A stretch of 64,000 nucleotides of DNA from Shimia sediminis (GCF_003990645.1 NZ_RYZK01000003.1:352787-416786); one strand, 5' to 3'; positions 17,929 through 27,850 are shown, counted from the first letter of the stretch. Translations and numbers: made by a program. Notes: a model not told the origin generated them from the sequence alone.

Positions 17929-18903
17929 ATGCGTTTCTTCCCTTACCGCCGCCACTTTCGCGATCTCAGCGAACAAGAGCTGATTGCGCTGGCGATTTCC
18001 TCGGAAGAGGATGACGCCCGCATCTACCGCAACTACGCCGAACAGATGCGCGCCGAGTTTCCGGCCACGGCCAGGGTGTTCGAAGGCATGGCCGAGGAAG
18101 AGGATGACCACCGCCGCCGCCTGATTGGCCTGCACGAGGACCGCTTTGGCGCGACCATCCCGCTGATCCGGCGCGAACATGTCGCCGGGTTCTACGCCCG
18201 CCGCCCGGTCTGGCTGGTGCAGAACCTCGGCATTGACCGCATCCGCTCCGAGGCCGCCGCCATGGAGCGCGACGCCGAACGCTTCTACCTTGCCGCCGCC
18301 GCCCGCTCGACCGACGCCGCCACCCGCAAACTGCTGGGGGACCTCGCCGCCGCCGAGGCCGGCCACCAGGCCGCGGCCCAGTCGCTCGAAGACACCCACC
18401 TCGACGACACAACCCGCGACAGCGAAGACGACAAGGCCCGCCGCCAGTTCATCCTGACCTGGGTGCAGCCGGGACTCGCCGGGCTGATGGACGGCTCGGT
18501 CTCGACCCTCGCGCCGATCTTTGCCACGGCCTTTGCCACCCAGGACACCTGGACCACCTTCCTCGTGGGCCTCGCCGCCTCCGTGGGCGCAGGCATCTCC
18601 ATGGGCTTTACCGAGGCCGCCTCGGACGATGGCGAACTCTCGGGGCGCGGCTCGCCGGTCAAACGCGGCTTTGCCTCGGGCATCATGACCACGGTCGGAG
18701 GTCTTGGCCACGCGCTGCCCTACCTCATCACTGATTTCTGGACCGCCACCACCATCGCCATCCTCGTGGTCTTCATCGAACTTTGGGCCATCGCCTGGAT
18801 CCAGAACCGCTTCATGGAAACTCCGTTCTTCCGCGCCGCCTTTCAGGTCGTGCTCGGCGGTGCCCTGGTCTTCGCCGCGGGCGTGCTGATCGGGTCAGGT
18901 TAG
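17929..18903 (+). CDS. mbfA: Membrane-bound ferritin-like iron exporter (rubrerythrin-VIT1 fusion)
   Basis: 324 residues in two domains. Residues 1 to about 155 are a ferritin-like di-iron four-helix bundle (SEEDDARIYRNYAEQM, AEEEDDHRR, AAAMERDAERFY, AAEAGHQ supply Glu/His ligands). Residues from about 165 are a VIT1-type membrane domain with several helices (PGLAGLMDGSVSTLAPIF, GLAASVGAGISMGF). MbfA exports iron across the inner membrane and protects against iron and peroxide stress. The ICE box just upstream indicates Irr control. Length, domain order and promoter all agree with the known alphaproteobacterial protein. Confidence 0.93.
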   Translation: MRFFPYRRHFRDLSEQELIALAISSEEDDARIYRNYAEQMRAEFPATARVFEGMAEEEDDHRRRLIGLHEDRFGATIPLIRREHVAGFYARRPVWLVQNLGIDRIRSEAAAMERDAERFYLAAAARSTDAATRKLLGDLAAAEAGHQAAAQSLEDTHLDDTTRDSEDDKARRQFILTWVQPGLAGLMDGSVSTLAPIFATAFATQDTWTTFLVGLAASVGAGISMGFTEAASDDGELSGRGSPVKRGFASGIMTTVGGLGHALPYLITDFWTATTIAILVVFIELWAIAWIQNRFMETPFFRAAFQVVLGGALVFAAGVLIGSG

Positions 18904-18921
18904 CGCCTGCGCCCCGGCTTC

Positions 18922-18983
18922 TTTTGGCCAAAAATATCCCGGGGTGAATTGGACCTTTAGGGCCAAGAGGGGCAGCGCCCCTT
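18922..18983 (+). repeat. Intergenic hairpin repeat, copy 2
   Basis: Begins TTTTGGCCAAAAATATCC, continues GGGGTGAATTGG and ends with AAGAGGGGC-AGC-GCCCC. Same family as 1862-1917 (inverted) and 33929-33987. It lies between mbfA and the AEC carrier gene and may act as a weak terminator. Confidence 0.75.
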
Positions 18984-19088
18984 CACCCGCGCCATGGGCG
19001 CAAAACCTGTTGTGCCCGCTTGCGGGCACGCCATAGGATTGCTTGCGAAACCGTTGACCCAAGCGGTGAACCTGTTAACACAATCCCC

Positions 19089-20018
19089 ATGTTGGCGATC
19101 TTCCTCAAAACCCTGCCTTTTTTCGCCCTGATCGGGGTCGGCTACTGGGCCGGGCGCACGCGGTTTTTCAGCGAAGAGGCCACCGCCTATCTGACCAAGT
19201 TCGTCTTCTACTTTGCCCTCTCGGCGATGCTGTTCCGATTCGCCGCCAACCTGTCGCTCTCCGAGGTGCTCGATTGGCCCTTGGTTGGCGCCTATCTCTG
19301 GGGCACGGCGGCGGCCTATGGCATCGCTTCGGCCGTGGGCTTCCTGCGCAGGCTCGACGTGCCCACCGTGGCCGTGGAATCGCAATGCGCGGCGATCGGC
19401 AACACCGGCTTTCTCGGGGTGCCGATGCTGACGCTCCTGATGGGGGCCGAGGCGATTGGCCCGATCATGCTGGTGCTGGCGGTGGACCTGATCGTGTTTT
19501 CCAGCCTGATCGTGATCCTGATCACCGGGTCGCGGGATGGCCGGATGAGCCTTGGGTTGTTGCGCACCGTCGGGGTTGGCCTGGTCAGGAACCCGATGAT
19601 TGTCGCCATCACCGCAGGCCTGATCTGGTCGGCGTTTGAAATCCCGATCCCCGTGCCCATGAACGAATTCCTCGCCATCCTCGGCGGCGCCGCCACGCCC
19701 GGCGCGCTGTTTGCCATCGGCGCTTCACTGGCGTCCAAGTCCGCCGAGCGGGTGCATATCGCCGGCTGGCTGTCGTTCTGCAAACTGGTGCTGCACCCGC
19801 TGTTTGTCGCCATCGCCGCACTCTGGCTGTTTCCGGTCGACACCTATTCCGCCAGCGTCATCATCGCCGCCGCCGCGCTGCCGGTGGCCGGCAATGTCTA
19901 TATCCTCGCCCAGCACTACGGCGTGGCCCCGCACCTGGTGTCGGCCTCGATCCTGTTCTCCACCGCGATCAGCGTTCTCACCGTGCCGGTGGTGATCGCC
20001 TGGGTTACGGCGCTTTAA
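19089..20018 (+). CDS. AEC-family transporter (auxin efflux carrier type)
   Basis: 309 residues with about ten membrane helices. It starts MLAIFLKTLPFFALIGVGYWAGR, the usual AEC N-terminus, and has ECQ-like VESQCAAIGNTGFLGVPM and the second repeat with GATPGALFAIGASL typical of malonate/dicarboxylate-type carriers. The start at 19089 is preferred over an upstream frame that runs into the repeat. Substrate is unknown. It is followed by fghA on the same strand after 84 bases. Confidence 0.85.
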   Translation: MLAIFLKTLPFFALIGVGYWAGRTRFFSEEATAYLTKFVFYFALSAMLFRFAANLSLSEVLDWPLVGAYLWGTAAAYGIASAVGFLRRLDVPTVAVESQCAAIGNTGFLGVPMLTLLMGAEAIGPIMLVLAVDLIVFSSLIVILITGSRDGRMSLGLLRTVGVGLVRNPMIVAITAGLIWSAFEIPIPVPMNEFLAILGGAATPGALFAIGASLASKSAERVHIAGWLSFCKLVLHPLFVAIAALWLFPVDTYSASVIIAAAALPVAGNVYILAQHYGVAPHLVSASILFSTAISVLTVPVVIAWVTAL

Positions 20019-20102
20019 CGCACCCAACCGTCGCGGTTTCGCTTGTGACCCCCCGGCAAACTGCGTTAGCCATGGTCAAGCGGACAAATCCGGGAGGACA
20101 CC

Positions 20103-20936
20103 ATGGAAATCATTTCTGAAAACAAGGCATTCGGCGGCGTGCAAGGCGTCTATGGACATCGCTCGCACACCACGCGCTGCGAGATGACCTTTGGCCTGTT
20201 TCTCCCGGAAGAGGCCCGGGACGGCCCGGTCCCCGTGCTCTGGTACCTCTCCGGTCTCACCTGCACCCACGAAAACGCCATGGTCAAGGCAGGCGCCCAA
20301 ACCTGGGCCGCCGAACAGGGCATCGCGCTGATCTTTCCCGACACCAGCCCCCGCGGCGACGATGTCGCCGACGACGACGCCTATGATCTGGGAAAGGGCG
20401 CAGGTTTCTATGTCAGCGCCACGGAAAAACCCTGGGCGCCGCACTATCGCATGTGGGACTATATCGCCGAAGACCTGCCCTCGCTGGTGCAGGAAGAGTT
20501 CCCCCTCGACATGACCCGCCAGTCGATCAGCGGCCACTCCATGGGTGGCCATGGTGCCCTGACGCTCGCCATGGCGCATCCCGGACGGTATCGCTCGGTC
20601 TCGGCCTTTGCGCCGATCTGCAATCCGACCGGCGCTGACTGGGGCCGCAAACAGCTGCAGGCCTATCTGGGCGACGACACCGGCCAATGGGCCGCGCATG
20701 ATGCCTCGGTGCAGATGGCGGAACGTGGCTTTGACGGCCCGATCCTGATCGATCAGGGCGCCGACGACCAGTTCCTCGACCTTTTGCGCCCCGAAACCCT
20801 CGCCGCGGCTGCCGCCACCCGCCGCCAGCAGATGATCCACCGCATGCAGCCCGGCTATGACCACAGCTATTTCTTTGTCTCCACCTTCATGGAAGACCAC
20901 GTGACCTTCCACGCCGAGGCGCTTTACGCAGACTGA
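20103..20936 (+). CDS. fghA: S-formylglutathione hydrolase
   Basis: 277 residues, the usual length. Esterase-D motifs are present: LSGLTCTHENAMVKAG near residue 50, DTSPRG, the nucleophile serine in SGHSMGGHGAL, the acid in DQGADDQF and the histidine in GYDHSYFF. It hydrolyses S-formylglutathione to formate and glutathione, the last step of glutathione-dependent formaldehyde oxidation. GGGAGG precedes the ATG. It ends four bases before sthA, so the two are probably co-transcribed. No formaldehyde dehydrogenase is in the window. Confidence 0.93.
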   Translation: MEIISENKAFGGVQGVYGHRSHTTRCEMTFGLFLPEEARDGPVPVLWYLSGLTCTHENAMVKAGAQTWAAEQGIALIFPDTSPRGDDVADDDAYDLGKGAGFYVSATEKPWAPHYRMWDYIAEDLPSLVQEEFPLDMTRQSISGHSMGGHGALTLAMAHPGRYRSVSAFAPICNPTGADWGRKQLQAYLGDDTGQWAAHDASVQMAERGFDGPILIDQGADDQFLDLLRPETLAAAAATRRQQMIHRMQPGYDHSYFFVSTFMEDHVTFHAEALYAD

Positions 20937-20940
20937 TCTC

Positions 20941-22374
20941 ATGCCCAAACACGACTATGACCTGATCATCATCGGCTCCGGCCCCGCAGGCCGCGCCGCC
21001 GCCATCCAGGCGGGTAAACTCAAGCGCCGCGTGCTTGTGGTGGATGCCAACGAACGCCTCGGCGGGGTGTCGGTGCACACCGGCACCATCCCGTCCAAGA
21101 CCCTGCGCGAAACCGTGCTGAACCTCTCGGGCTGGCGCGAGCGGTCGTTTTATGGTCGTGGCTACCGCGCCAAGGAAGAGATCAGCGCCGAGGATCTCAA
21201 GGCCCGCCTGCACATGACGCTGGATCACGAGGTCGACGCGCTGGAGCACCAGTTCAACCGCAACCACGTCGACACCATGATGGGCCGCGCCGTGTTCACC
21301 GGCCCCAACACCATCAAGGTCACCCGCGAGGCGGGCAAAACCGTCGAACTCACCGGCGACAAGTTCCTGATCTCCACCGGCACCATCACCTACCGCCCAG
21401 ATTACCTGCCCTTCAACGGCTCGACGATTGTCGACAGTGACGAATTCCTCGAACTGGCCCGCATCCCGCGGTCGCTGATCGTGGTGGGCGCAGGCGTGAT
21501 CGGCGTCGAATACGCCTCGATGTTCAACGCGCTGGACGTCACCGTCACCCTGATCGAACCCCGCGAAACCTTCCTCGATTTCATCGACAGCTACACGGTT
21601 GCCGAGTTCACCCATCAGGTGCGCGACAACGGCATGAGTCTGCGCCTTGGGTCGGCCATCGAAAAAGTCGAAGACGCCGGGGACTACGTCGAAGTCAGCC
21701 TTGAAAACGGCCGCCACGTGCGTGCCGAAATGCTGCTCTTTGCCGCTGGCCGCATGGGCGCCACCTCGGGCCTCGGCCTCGACAAGGTGGGGCTTGAAAC
21801 CGACCACCGTGGCCGCATCGAGGTTGACCGCAAAAGCTACCAGACCAAGGTGCCGCATATCTACGCCGCCGGTGACGTGATCGGCCACCCCTCGCTGGCC
21901 TCAACGGGCCTGCAACAGGGCCGCGTCGCCGCCTGCCACGCGCTCGAAACGCCGACCCTGCCGGAAAGCCCGTGGTTCCCCTATGGCATCTACTCCGTGC
22001 CGGAAATCTCGACCTGCGGCATGTCCGAGGAAGAGATCAAAGACCGCGAAATCCCCTATGAAGTCGGCATCGCCCGCTTCCGTGAAACCTCGCGCGGGCA
22101 CATCATGGGCCTGCACCACGGCATGCTGAAAATGCTCGTCAGCCTCAAGACCCGCCGCCTGCTTGGCGTGCAGATCGTCGGCGAAGGCGCAACCGAACTG
22201 ATCCACATCGCCCAGGCCGTGCTGAACCTCAAAGGCACCGTGGATTACTTTGTCGAGAACACCTTCAACTATCCCACCTTGGCCGAGGCCTACCGCATTG
22301 CAGGCCTCGACGCGTTTAATCGCATGCCCATCCCGGACGAGTACAAGGTGAAGAAGACCGCGAAGAAGGGGTGA
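20941..22374 (+). CDS. sthA: Soluble Si-specific NAD(P)+ transhydrogenase
   Basis: 477 residues of the flavoprotein disulfide-reductase family: FAD site GSGPAG at 12-17, second Rossmann motif GAGVIGVEYASMF, and ATP-like C-terminal FAD motif YAAGDVIG. The redox disulfide of lipoamide dehydrogenases is missing: the site reads GGVSVHTGTIPSK, which is diagnostic of SthA. It interconverts NADPH and NADH. It follows fghA by four bases. After its stop there are 89 bases before the convergent secreted-protein gene. Confidence 0.92.
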   Translation: MPKHDYDLIIIGSGPAGRAAAIQAGKLKRRVLVVDANERLGGVSVHTGTIPSKTLRETVLNLSGWRERSFYGRGYRAKEEISAEDLKARLHMTLDHEVDALEHQFNRNHVDTMMGRAVFTGPNTIKVTREAGKTVELTGDKFLISTGTITYRPDYLPFNGSTIVDSDEFLELARIPRSLIVVGAGVIGVEYASMFNALDVTVTLIEPRETFLDFIDSYTVAEFTHQVRDNGMSLRLGSAIEKVEDAGDYVEVSLENGRHVRAEMLLFAAGRMGATSGLGLDKVGLETDHRGRIEVDRKSYQTKVPHIYAAGDVIGHPSLASTGLQQGRVAACHALETPTLPESPWFPYGIYSVPEISTCGMSEEEIKDREIPYEVGIARFRETSRGHIMGLHHGMLKMLVSLKTRRLLGVQIVGEGATELIHIAQAVLNLKGTVDYFVENTFNYPTLAEAYRIAGLDAFNRMPIPDEYKVKKTAKKG

Positions 22375-22463
22375 GGCGGCCGCGCGACCGCCAGACTGCG
22401 TGGGCAGTCCGGCGATTGCTCGCAGGCTCTCAGCCTTGAGCCCGCGCGTGGTTCAGTTGTTTC

Positions 22464-23441
22464 TTAAGGTAGTTTCATGGCGCTGATGCGATAGTTGCAG
22501 ACCTGTGGTGTGTCGCAGTTCTCCATGATTGCTGTGGAGCGACCTAGCGTAGTTTCATGACCTCTGCCTTTCAAGGCGCCCCGCCAGTTTATGCGCGTCC
22601 AGTAGCTCAAGTCATCTTCTACCTTCACGTACATGAAAGCGGGTCCGCCGTGGTTGTACTCTTTTATCAGATTGTCCGAAGGCTTTATGAACATGACCTC
22701 ACTGCGGTATTCGTGGCTCGGTGTTGGCGCGGTCTCATACGAATTTGAGTCTGCCCAAGCCTGAACCAACAGCAGTTGTCCGCCCTTCGGGAGCCGGTAC
22801 TGACGGTCCACGAGCAGTGCTCGGTTTCCCACCAACGATGCGCTACCACTTAACAAGCCAACTCGAAACTCTGAGTTTTTTTTGCGATTATACTCAACCA
22901 GCGTCGCGTTCACATCATTGATGGCTATTTTGGTTTCCGGGTTTCCAACAACACCTCTCAATTCGATGTCCAGAGACGCATTGTTTGGATCTCCATGTCC
23001 CTTTTTGTAACTGTACAAGACAGTAACGTGGTTGCCGTTTGCCCGAACGACCGAGGCTGATATGCCCTCCTGGTGGTTCTGCAGACACGCCAGATATGCC
23101 GACAGCCCTTTGTCATTCAACATGTTGCCTACAAAGGCCACGGAAGTTTTTCGGTTTTGGCGAAAGTTGACTGTATGAAACAGCTCACTTTGCGACGTGT
23201 CGTATGAGTCCTTCGATCCGCCAATACCGACTGGCAATCCTTCGACAAATGCATCAATTCTGATTTTTCCGGAATCCCGGCTGTCTCGAAGCTGTCTACT
23301 CTGGAAGACCGAAGTGTAATGAAGGTAGTTCTCCGCGGTCAAGTTAAAGTCGATCTGTTTCTTAAACCTCGTAATGTCGCAGTCTTGTGCAACAGCGCCT
23401 GAGGGAATAAGGAAGAGTACAAAAAACAACTTCTTTAACAT
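22464..23441 (-). CDS. Orphan secreted protein, A/T-richer than its surroundings
   Basis: 325 residues from the second in-frame Met (23441), which gives a perfect signal peptide (MLKKLFFVLFLIPSGAVAQ) and has TTGGAG eight bases upstream; the frame opens further at 23498 but that would bury the signal. The mature part has four cysteines (after DCDI, in YLACLQ, and ENCDTPQVC), consistent with periplasmic disulfides. No membrane helix or recognised domain is seen. Base composition is visibly less GC-rich than the neighbours, and the broken yaiI copy lies just upstream of it, so recent acquisition is likely. Function unknown. Confidence 0.7.
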   Translation of the reverse strand: MLKKLFFVLFLIPSGAVAQDCDITRFKKQIDFNLTAENYLHYTSVFQSRQLRDSRDSGKIRIDAFVEGLPVGIGGSKDSYDTSQSELFHTVNFRQNRKTSVAFVGNMLNDKGLSAYLACLQNHQEGISASVVRANGNHVTVLYSYKKGHGDPNNASLDIELRGVVGNPETKIAINDVNATLVEYNRKKNSEFRVGLLSGSASLVGNRALLVDRQYRLPKGGQLLLVQAWADSNSYETAPTPSHEYRSEVMFIKPSDNLIKEYNHGGPAFMYVKVEDDLSYWTRINWRGALKGRGHETTLGRSTAIMENCDTPQVCNYRISAMKLP

Positions 23442-23875
23442 CGTCAAACTCCAATATCGCAAATAAGAATTGTCTACTTTGGATTGCATTATATCCACCT
23501 AAGGTTGAAAAATCAACGAACTGGAGTTTTTTGAGCTCGCTGAACAGCTTCCGCAACGGCTCCTTCAAACACATCCCCCCCTTCCCGACACCCCCCCAAA
23601 CCCTGTCAAATCTCGCCCTTTGACCAAGCTCTCTATCGACGCCGATGCCTGCCCCGTAACATCCGCGCCACGGGGCTTGCCAAAGGCCCGGAGCGCCAGA
23701 GGCAACGGGCAATTGTCCTATCGGCCCCCCTTGGGGTGACCGCCTTTGGCGCCTCTGATGCCCGTTTCCCGCGAATGTTACCGAACAATACGATAAAAAC
23801 GACATCGGGTCGCAGGTGGGAAAGAAGTCCTGAGAAAACTGATTTGATTGGTCACAGGAAACGTGAGCAATCCCT
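23442..23875. other. Long intergenic region with remnant sequence
   Basis: About 430 bases with no convincing gene. The first part holds the promoter of the secreted-protein gene (A/T-rich). From 23621 it carries a 45-base copy of the yaiI start, then GC-rich sequence with partial inverted repeats (CGCCAGAGGCAACGGGCA near 23691 and GGCGCCTCTGATGCCCGTT near 23748) up to the MFS gene. The long frames across it on both strands look like chance openings. Confidence 0.6.
23621..23665 (+). pseudogene. Truncated 5' fragment of yaiI
   Basis: The 45 bases beginning TGACCAAGCTCT match the start of the intact yaiI gene (27399-27443) at all but three positions, and in the same orientation. The copy begins TTG instead of ATG, then diverges completely after the CATCCG that replaces the AATCCG of the intact gene. 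It is a non-functional remnant. Confidence 0.8.
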
Positions 23876-25189
23876 ATGCACGAGCGCCGAATACCCGAAT
23901 GGCTTCGCCATGCGCCTGCGCCCAGTGTGCGCGGCTTTGCCATCCTGGCCGGAACTGAAGCCATTGCCAGGGGCATCCTGATCTCTGTCATGCCCGTCGT
24001 CATGTACCGGGCGCTCGGGGATGCCCGTGTCGTGTCCGAAATCTACTTCATCGTTGGTGCGATTTCCCTCGTGATCGGCCTGCTCATTCCCTACCTGATC
24101 CGCTTTATCCCGCGACGGTGGGTCTATGTGCTGGGGGCGATGATGTTCATTGCCGGCGCCGGGATCACGATCCTCGAGACTCCCGGTGCGGCGGTTGCCG
24201 GGCTGGCACTCACGACGTTTGCAGTTGTGACGACTTTTGTGTGTTTCAACGCCTATGTCCTCGACCATGTCGCCAAAATCGAGCTTGGCAAATTTGAAAC
24301 GTCGCGGCTGTTCTACAGCGCGCTGGGGTGGACGGTTGGTCCTGCACTCGGCACGTTTCTCTACGACTGGTGGCGGCCTGCGCCGTTTCTGATCGCGGCC
24401 GCTGCCGCCAGCGGCATGCTGCTGATCTTTCTGGTGATGCGGCTCGGAAATGGCAAGCTGATCGCCAAGAGCCGCCGCGCGCCCACCAACCCCTTTGCCT
24501 ATTTTGCAAGGTTCTTTGCGCAACCGCGCTTGGTGGCCGGGTGGACATTCGCCGTGGTCAGATCCTGCGGGTGGTGGGTCTATGTGGTTTATCTGCCGAT
24601 CTATGCGGTCCAAAACGGGCTTGGCAGCCAGCTTGGCGGCATCGCGTTGTCGATGTCCAACGCAGCGTTGTTCTTTACGCCTCTGATGCTGCGATTCATG
24701 CAGCGCAGCTCCGTGCGCACCGCCGTGAAGGCCGGTTTTCTGATGTCGGGGGGACTGTTCCTTGTGGCTGGAATTCCGTTTGGAGTCCCGGAAATTGCGA
24801 TCATCCTTCTGATGATCGGCTCGATCTTCCTGATCCTGCTCGATGTGTCAGCGGGCCTGCCGTTTCTCCTCGCGGTCAAGCCATCCGAGCGCACGGAAAT
24901 GTCCGCCATCTATTCCAGTTTCCGCGATGTTTCGGGCATCGTCACCCCTGGTGCTGCCTGGATGGTGCTTCTGTTTGCTCCGCTCACCGGGGTGTTTGCC
25001 GCCGGGGGCGCGGGCTTGCTGTTCACGTGGCTGCTTGCCCGCAAACTGCATCCCCGGCTGGGTCAGGCGCGCATCTCTGTTGAAAGCGCGGGCAATATGA
25101 CGGCCCATGAGGAACAGGCGGCTGCCCGTCACACAGAGACAACCCAGATACAGACCGATCCATCCGGCTTGGAGGCGGATCCCTCTTAG
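23876..25189 (+). CDS. MFS-type transporter
   Basis: 437 residues with roughly twelve hydrophobic segments, including VLGAMMFIAGAGITIL and FLMSGGLFLVAGIPFG. The sequence between the halves is short and basic (GNGKLIAKSRRAPTNPF). It starts MHERRIPEWLRHAPAPSVRGF; the ATG has no clear ribosome site, so the start is moderately sure. The C-terminal tail is hydrophilic and Glu/Thr-rich. Substrate is unknown. It converges on the demethylase-like gene at 25217, so the two are not an operon. Confidence 0.8.
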   Translation: MHERRIPEWLRHAPAPSVRGFAILAGTEAIARGILISVMPVVMYRALGDARVVSEIYFIVGAISLVIGLLIPYLIRFIPRRWVYVLGAMMFIAGAGITILETPGAAVAGLALTTFAVVTTFVCFNAYVLDHVAKIELGKFETSRLFYSALGWTVGPALGTFLYDWWRPAPFLIAAAAASGMLLIFLVMRLGNGKLIAKSRRAPTNPFAYFARFFAQPRLVAGWTFAVVRSCGWWVYVVYLPIYAVQNGLGSQLGGIALSMSNAALFFTPLMLRFMQRSSVRTAVKAGFLMSGGLFLVAGIPFGVPEIAIILLMIGSIFLILLDVSAGLPFLLAVKPSERTEMSAIYSSFRDVSGIVTPGAAWMVLLFAPLTGVFAAGGAGLLFTWLLARKLHPRLGQARISVESAGNMTAHEEQAAARHTETTQIQTDPSGLEADPS

Positions 25190-25216
25190 ACAGCGATCAA
25201 CGCAAGCCCACCCGCC

Positions 25217-27244
25217 TCAAAAGACCGCGCACACCCGCAGGGCGTCAAGGATGGCGGCGTGCATGTTGCGGCTGGCAATGGCGTCGCCGATCCGGGCCAG
25301 ATGGAATTGCCCCTCGGGCGCGCGTTGCGGAAAGGGAAAGCCGCCGGTCACAAGGGCTGCGTGCGTCACCTGTCCAAGGTTTTTCGACAGCGGTTTCAGC
25401 GCCGCATACAGATCGTCCATCGCCACCAGCCCCTGCTCGACAACCACGTGATCCACCTCGCGGTGCATAAGCTCACCGGTCAGAACATGCCGCAGCGATG
25501 CCGTGATCCGGTTCCCCGCGCGGGTCAGACCGGCAAGCTCATGCAAACAGGCAAAGGACACACCCTGTGCGCTCAGGTCTCGCAAGGCAACGGCGCTGGT
25601 GGTGGGGCCCAGATCATGCAGCAGGCCACGGTCCGGGGTGACATAATGCACCGCGTTGCCCGCGCGTGACAACACGTCCGCCACAACCGCCGCCGGGTGA
25701 TCGCCGACCTCGTCGAACACCAGAACCTCGCCCGAAACCCGCGCCTCGCCGGACAGAACCTCTCTGCCCGAGACCGCCAGCCCGCCGCCGGGCATGTCGG
25801 GGGGTGCGGGCCAGCCGCCGGTGGCCACGACCACCAGGTCCGGCACCTCGGCCTGCACATCCTCGACCTCGGCATAGGTGTTCAGGCGGATGTCGACCCC
25901 CAGCGTCTGCACTTCGGACATCAGCCAGTCCGCGACGCCCCAGACCTGTCGGCGTGTCCTCCCCTTGGCCGCCAGAACCAGCTGTCCGCCCAACCGATCC
26001 GTGGCCTCAAACAGCGTGACCTCATGGCCGCGCAGGGCACTGACACGCGCCGCCTCCAGCCCGCCGGGCCCGCCGCCCACCACGACCACGCGCTTGCGTG
26101 TGTGGCTGGCCGGAACAACATGCGGCAACACCCCCTCGCGCCCGGTGGCCGCGTTGTGTCCGCAAACCGCGGGTTTGCCCTGATTCACACGGTCCACGCA
26201 ATACCCCAGCCCGACGCAGGGGCGAATGCGCGCCTCGTCGCCGCGCGCCAGCTTTGCCACCAGATGCGGGTCCGCCATATGCGCCCGCGTCATGCCCACC
26301 AGATCGACATGCCCGCCCGCCACCGCATGCTGCGCCGTGGCAATGTCGGCAATGCCCCCCGCATGCAGGACAGGCAGATCCACCGCCGCCCGGATGCGCC
26401 CCGCAACCGGGATATGCGGCGCGGCAGGCAACCCCATCGGGCGCACCCACTCGGCCAGCCCAAGGTCGTCATAAGGCGCCCCGGCAAGGATATTCAGCAG
26501 GTCAACCTGACCCGTTTCCGCCAGCATCCGCGCGGCGGCAACGCAGTCTTCGGCGTCCAGACCGCCCTCGGCCAGCTCATCCCCGGTGATCCGCATCGAC
26601 AGGATGAACCCGGCCCCCACCTCGGCGCGCACCGCTTCGATCACCTGCACCGTCAGGCGCATCCGGTTCTCCAGCGTGCCGCCATAGTCGTCCTCGCGCC
26701 GGTTGATCAGCGGCGACAGGAACTGCCCCAGCAAATGCGAATGCGACAAAAGCTCGATACCGTCAAAGCCACCCCGCTTGCAGCGCATTGCGGCGGCGGC
26801 AAAATCCTCGACAACGCGGTCGATATCCTCTTGCTCCATCACCTTGGGTAAGGACCGGTGCGCACGCTCGCGCACCCCCGAAGGCGCCAGCACCGGCAGC
26901 CATTCGGCATTGTCCCAGGCCGTGCGGCGGCCCATATGGGTGATCTGGCACATGATGGCGGCCCCGTGCTGATGCACGCCCTCGGTCAGCCGCTGGAACC
27001 ATGGCACGATACTGTCGTCGCCCGCGTAAAGCTGGCCAAAAACCGAAGGGCTGTCCGGCGCGATGTTCGTGGACCCGCCCACCATCGTCATGGCAACGCC
27101 GCCCTTGGCCTTTTCCTCGTGATAGGCCCTGTAACGGTCGCGGGGGTGGCCGCCTTCGACATAGTTGGGGGCATGGGATGTGCTCACGATGCGATTGCGC
27201 AGCGTCAGATGTTTCAGCTGAAACGGATCAAGAAGACTGGTCAT
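25217..27244 (-). CDS. TMADH-family NADH:flavin oxidoreductase, N-methylproline/dimethylglycine demethylase-like
   Basis: 675 residues. Residues 1 to about 370 form an FMN TIM barrel ([28 protein letters not shown]). A cysteine cluster follows ([11 protein letters not shown]...AVCGHN). From about 400 there is a pyridine-nucleotide/FAD half with [15 protein letters not shown]. In trimethylamine dehydrogenase and FadH the cluster has four cysteines; here the second is leucine, leaving C-x5-C-x11-C. From memory, demethylases acting on N-methylproline or dimethylglycine share a CVGxxYC form, so that subfamily is preferred. The start at 27244 removes an unlikely N-terminal extension. Confidence 0.72.
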   Translation of the reverse strand: MTSLLDPFQLKHLTLRNRIVSTSHAPNYVEGGHPRDRYRAYHEEKAKGGVAMTMVGGSTNIAPDSPSVFGQLYAGDDSIVPWFQRLTEGVHQHGAAIMCQITHMGRRTAWDNAEWLPVLAPSGVRERAHRSLPKVMEQEDIDRVVEDFAAAAMRCKRGGFDGIELLSHSHLLGQFLSPLINRREDDYGGTLENRMRLTVQVIEAVRAEVGAGFILSMRITGDELAEGGLDAEDCVAAARMLAETGQVDLLNILAGAPYDDLGLAEWVRPMGLPAAPHIPVAGRIRAAVDLPVLHAGGIADIATAQHAVAGGHVDLVGMTRAHMADPHLVAKLARGDEARIRPCVGLGYCVDRVNQGKPAVCGHNAATGREGVLPHVVPASHTRKRVVVVGGGPGGLEAARVSALRGHEVTLFEATDRLGGQLVLAAKGRTRRQVWGVADWLMSEVQTLGVDIRLNTYAEVEDVQAEVPDLVVVATGGWPAPPDMPGGGLAVSGREVLSGEARVSGEVLVFDEVGDHPAAVVADVLSRAGNAVHYVTPDRGLLHDLGPTTSAVALRDLSAQGVSFACLHELAGLTRAGNRITASLRHVLTGELMHREVDHVVVEQGLVAMDDLYAALKPLSKNLGQVTHAALVTGGFPFPQRAPEGQFHLARIGDAIASRNMHAAILDALRVCAVF

Positions 27245-27397
27245 CCAATGGGCCTCTGCATTCGGGTCGCGCCCTTGTCCCCCCAAAGCTATGGGGTTGC
27301 CCGGTTCCGCTATTTCCATTTTCCGACACCCGTGGATGAAATGACGACCCGCCGCGCGCCCTTTTCATATCCGCAAATTCATGCCAAGCCTGCCCCC

Positions 27398-27850
27398 ATG
27401 ACCAAGCTCTATATCGACGCCGATGCCTGCCCCGTGAAATCCGAAGCTGAACGCGTGGCCACCCGCCACCGCGTGCCCATGCTTGTCGTCTCCAACGGTG
27501 GCCTGCGCCCCTCGCAGAACCCGCTGGTCGAAAACGTGATCGTGCCCGAGGGCCCCGACATTGCCGACATGTGGATCGCCGACCGGGCGGGTCCCGGCGA
27601 CGTGGTCATCACCGGCGACATTCCGTTGGCGGCGAAATGCGTCGAGGCCGGGGCGCGGGTTCTGAAACACAATGGCGAGGCGCTGACCGCCGCCAATATC
27701 GGCAACGTGCTGGCAACCCGGGACCTCATGGCCGACCTGCGCGCCGCCGATCCCTTTCGACAGGGCGGCGGCAGGGGCTTTACCAAAGCCGACCGCTCGC
27801 GATTCCTGGATGCGCTGGAACGCGAATTACGAATGGCTAAGAAACCGTAA
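27398..27850 (+). CDS. YaiI/YqxD family protein (DUF188)
   Basis: 150 residues, starting [14 protein letters not shown] and containing [20 protein letters not shown] and [12 protein letters not shown]. These are the standard DUF188 motifs, a PIN-like fold with conserved acidic residues (D7, D9) suggesting a metal-dependent nuclease, though activity has not been settled. ATG 27398 is used; the long upstream frame is antisense to the demethylase-like gene. A broken copy of its first 45 bases lies 3.8 kb upstream at 23621. Confidence 0.9.
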   Translation: MTKLYIDADACPVKSEAERVATRHRVPMLVVSNGGLRPSQNPLVENVIVPEGPDIADMWIADRAGPGDVVITGDIPLAAKCVEAGARVLKHNGEALTAANIGNVLATRDLMADLRAADPFRQGGGRGFTKADRSRFLDALERELRMAKKP

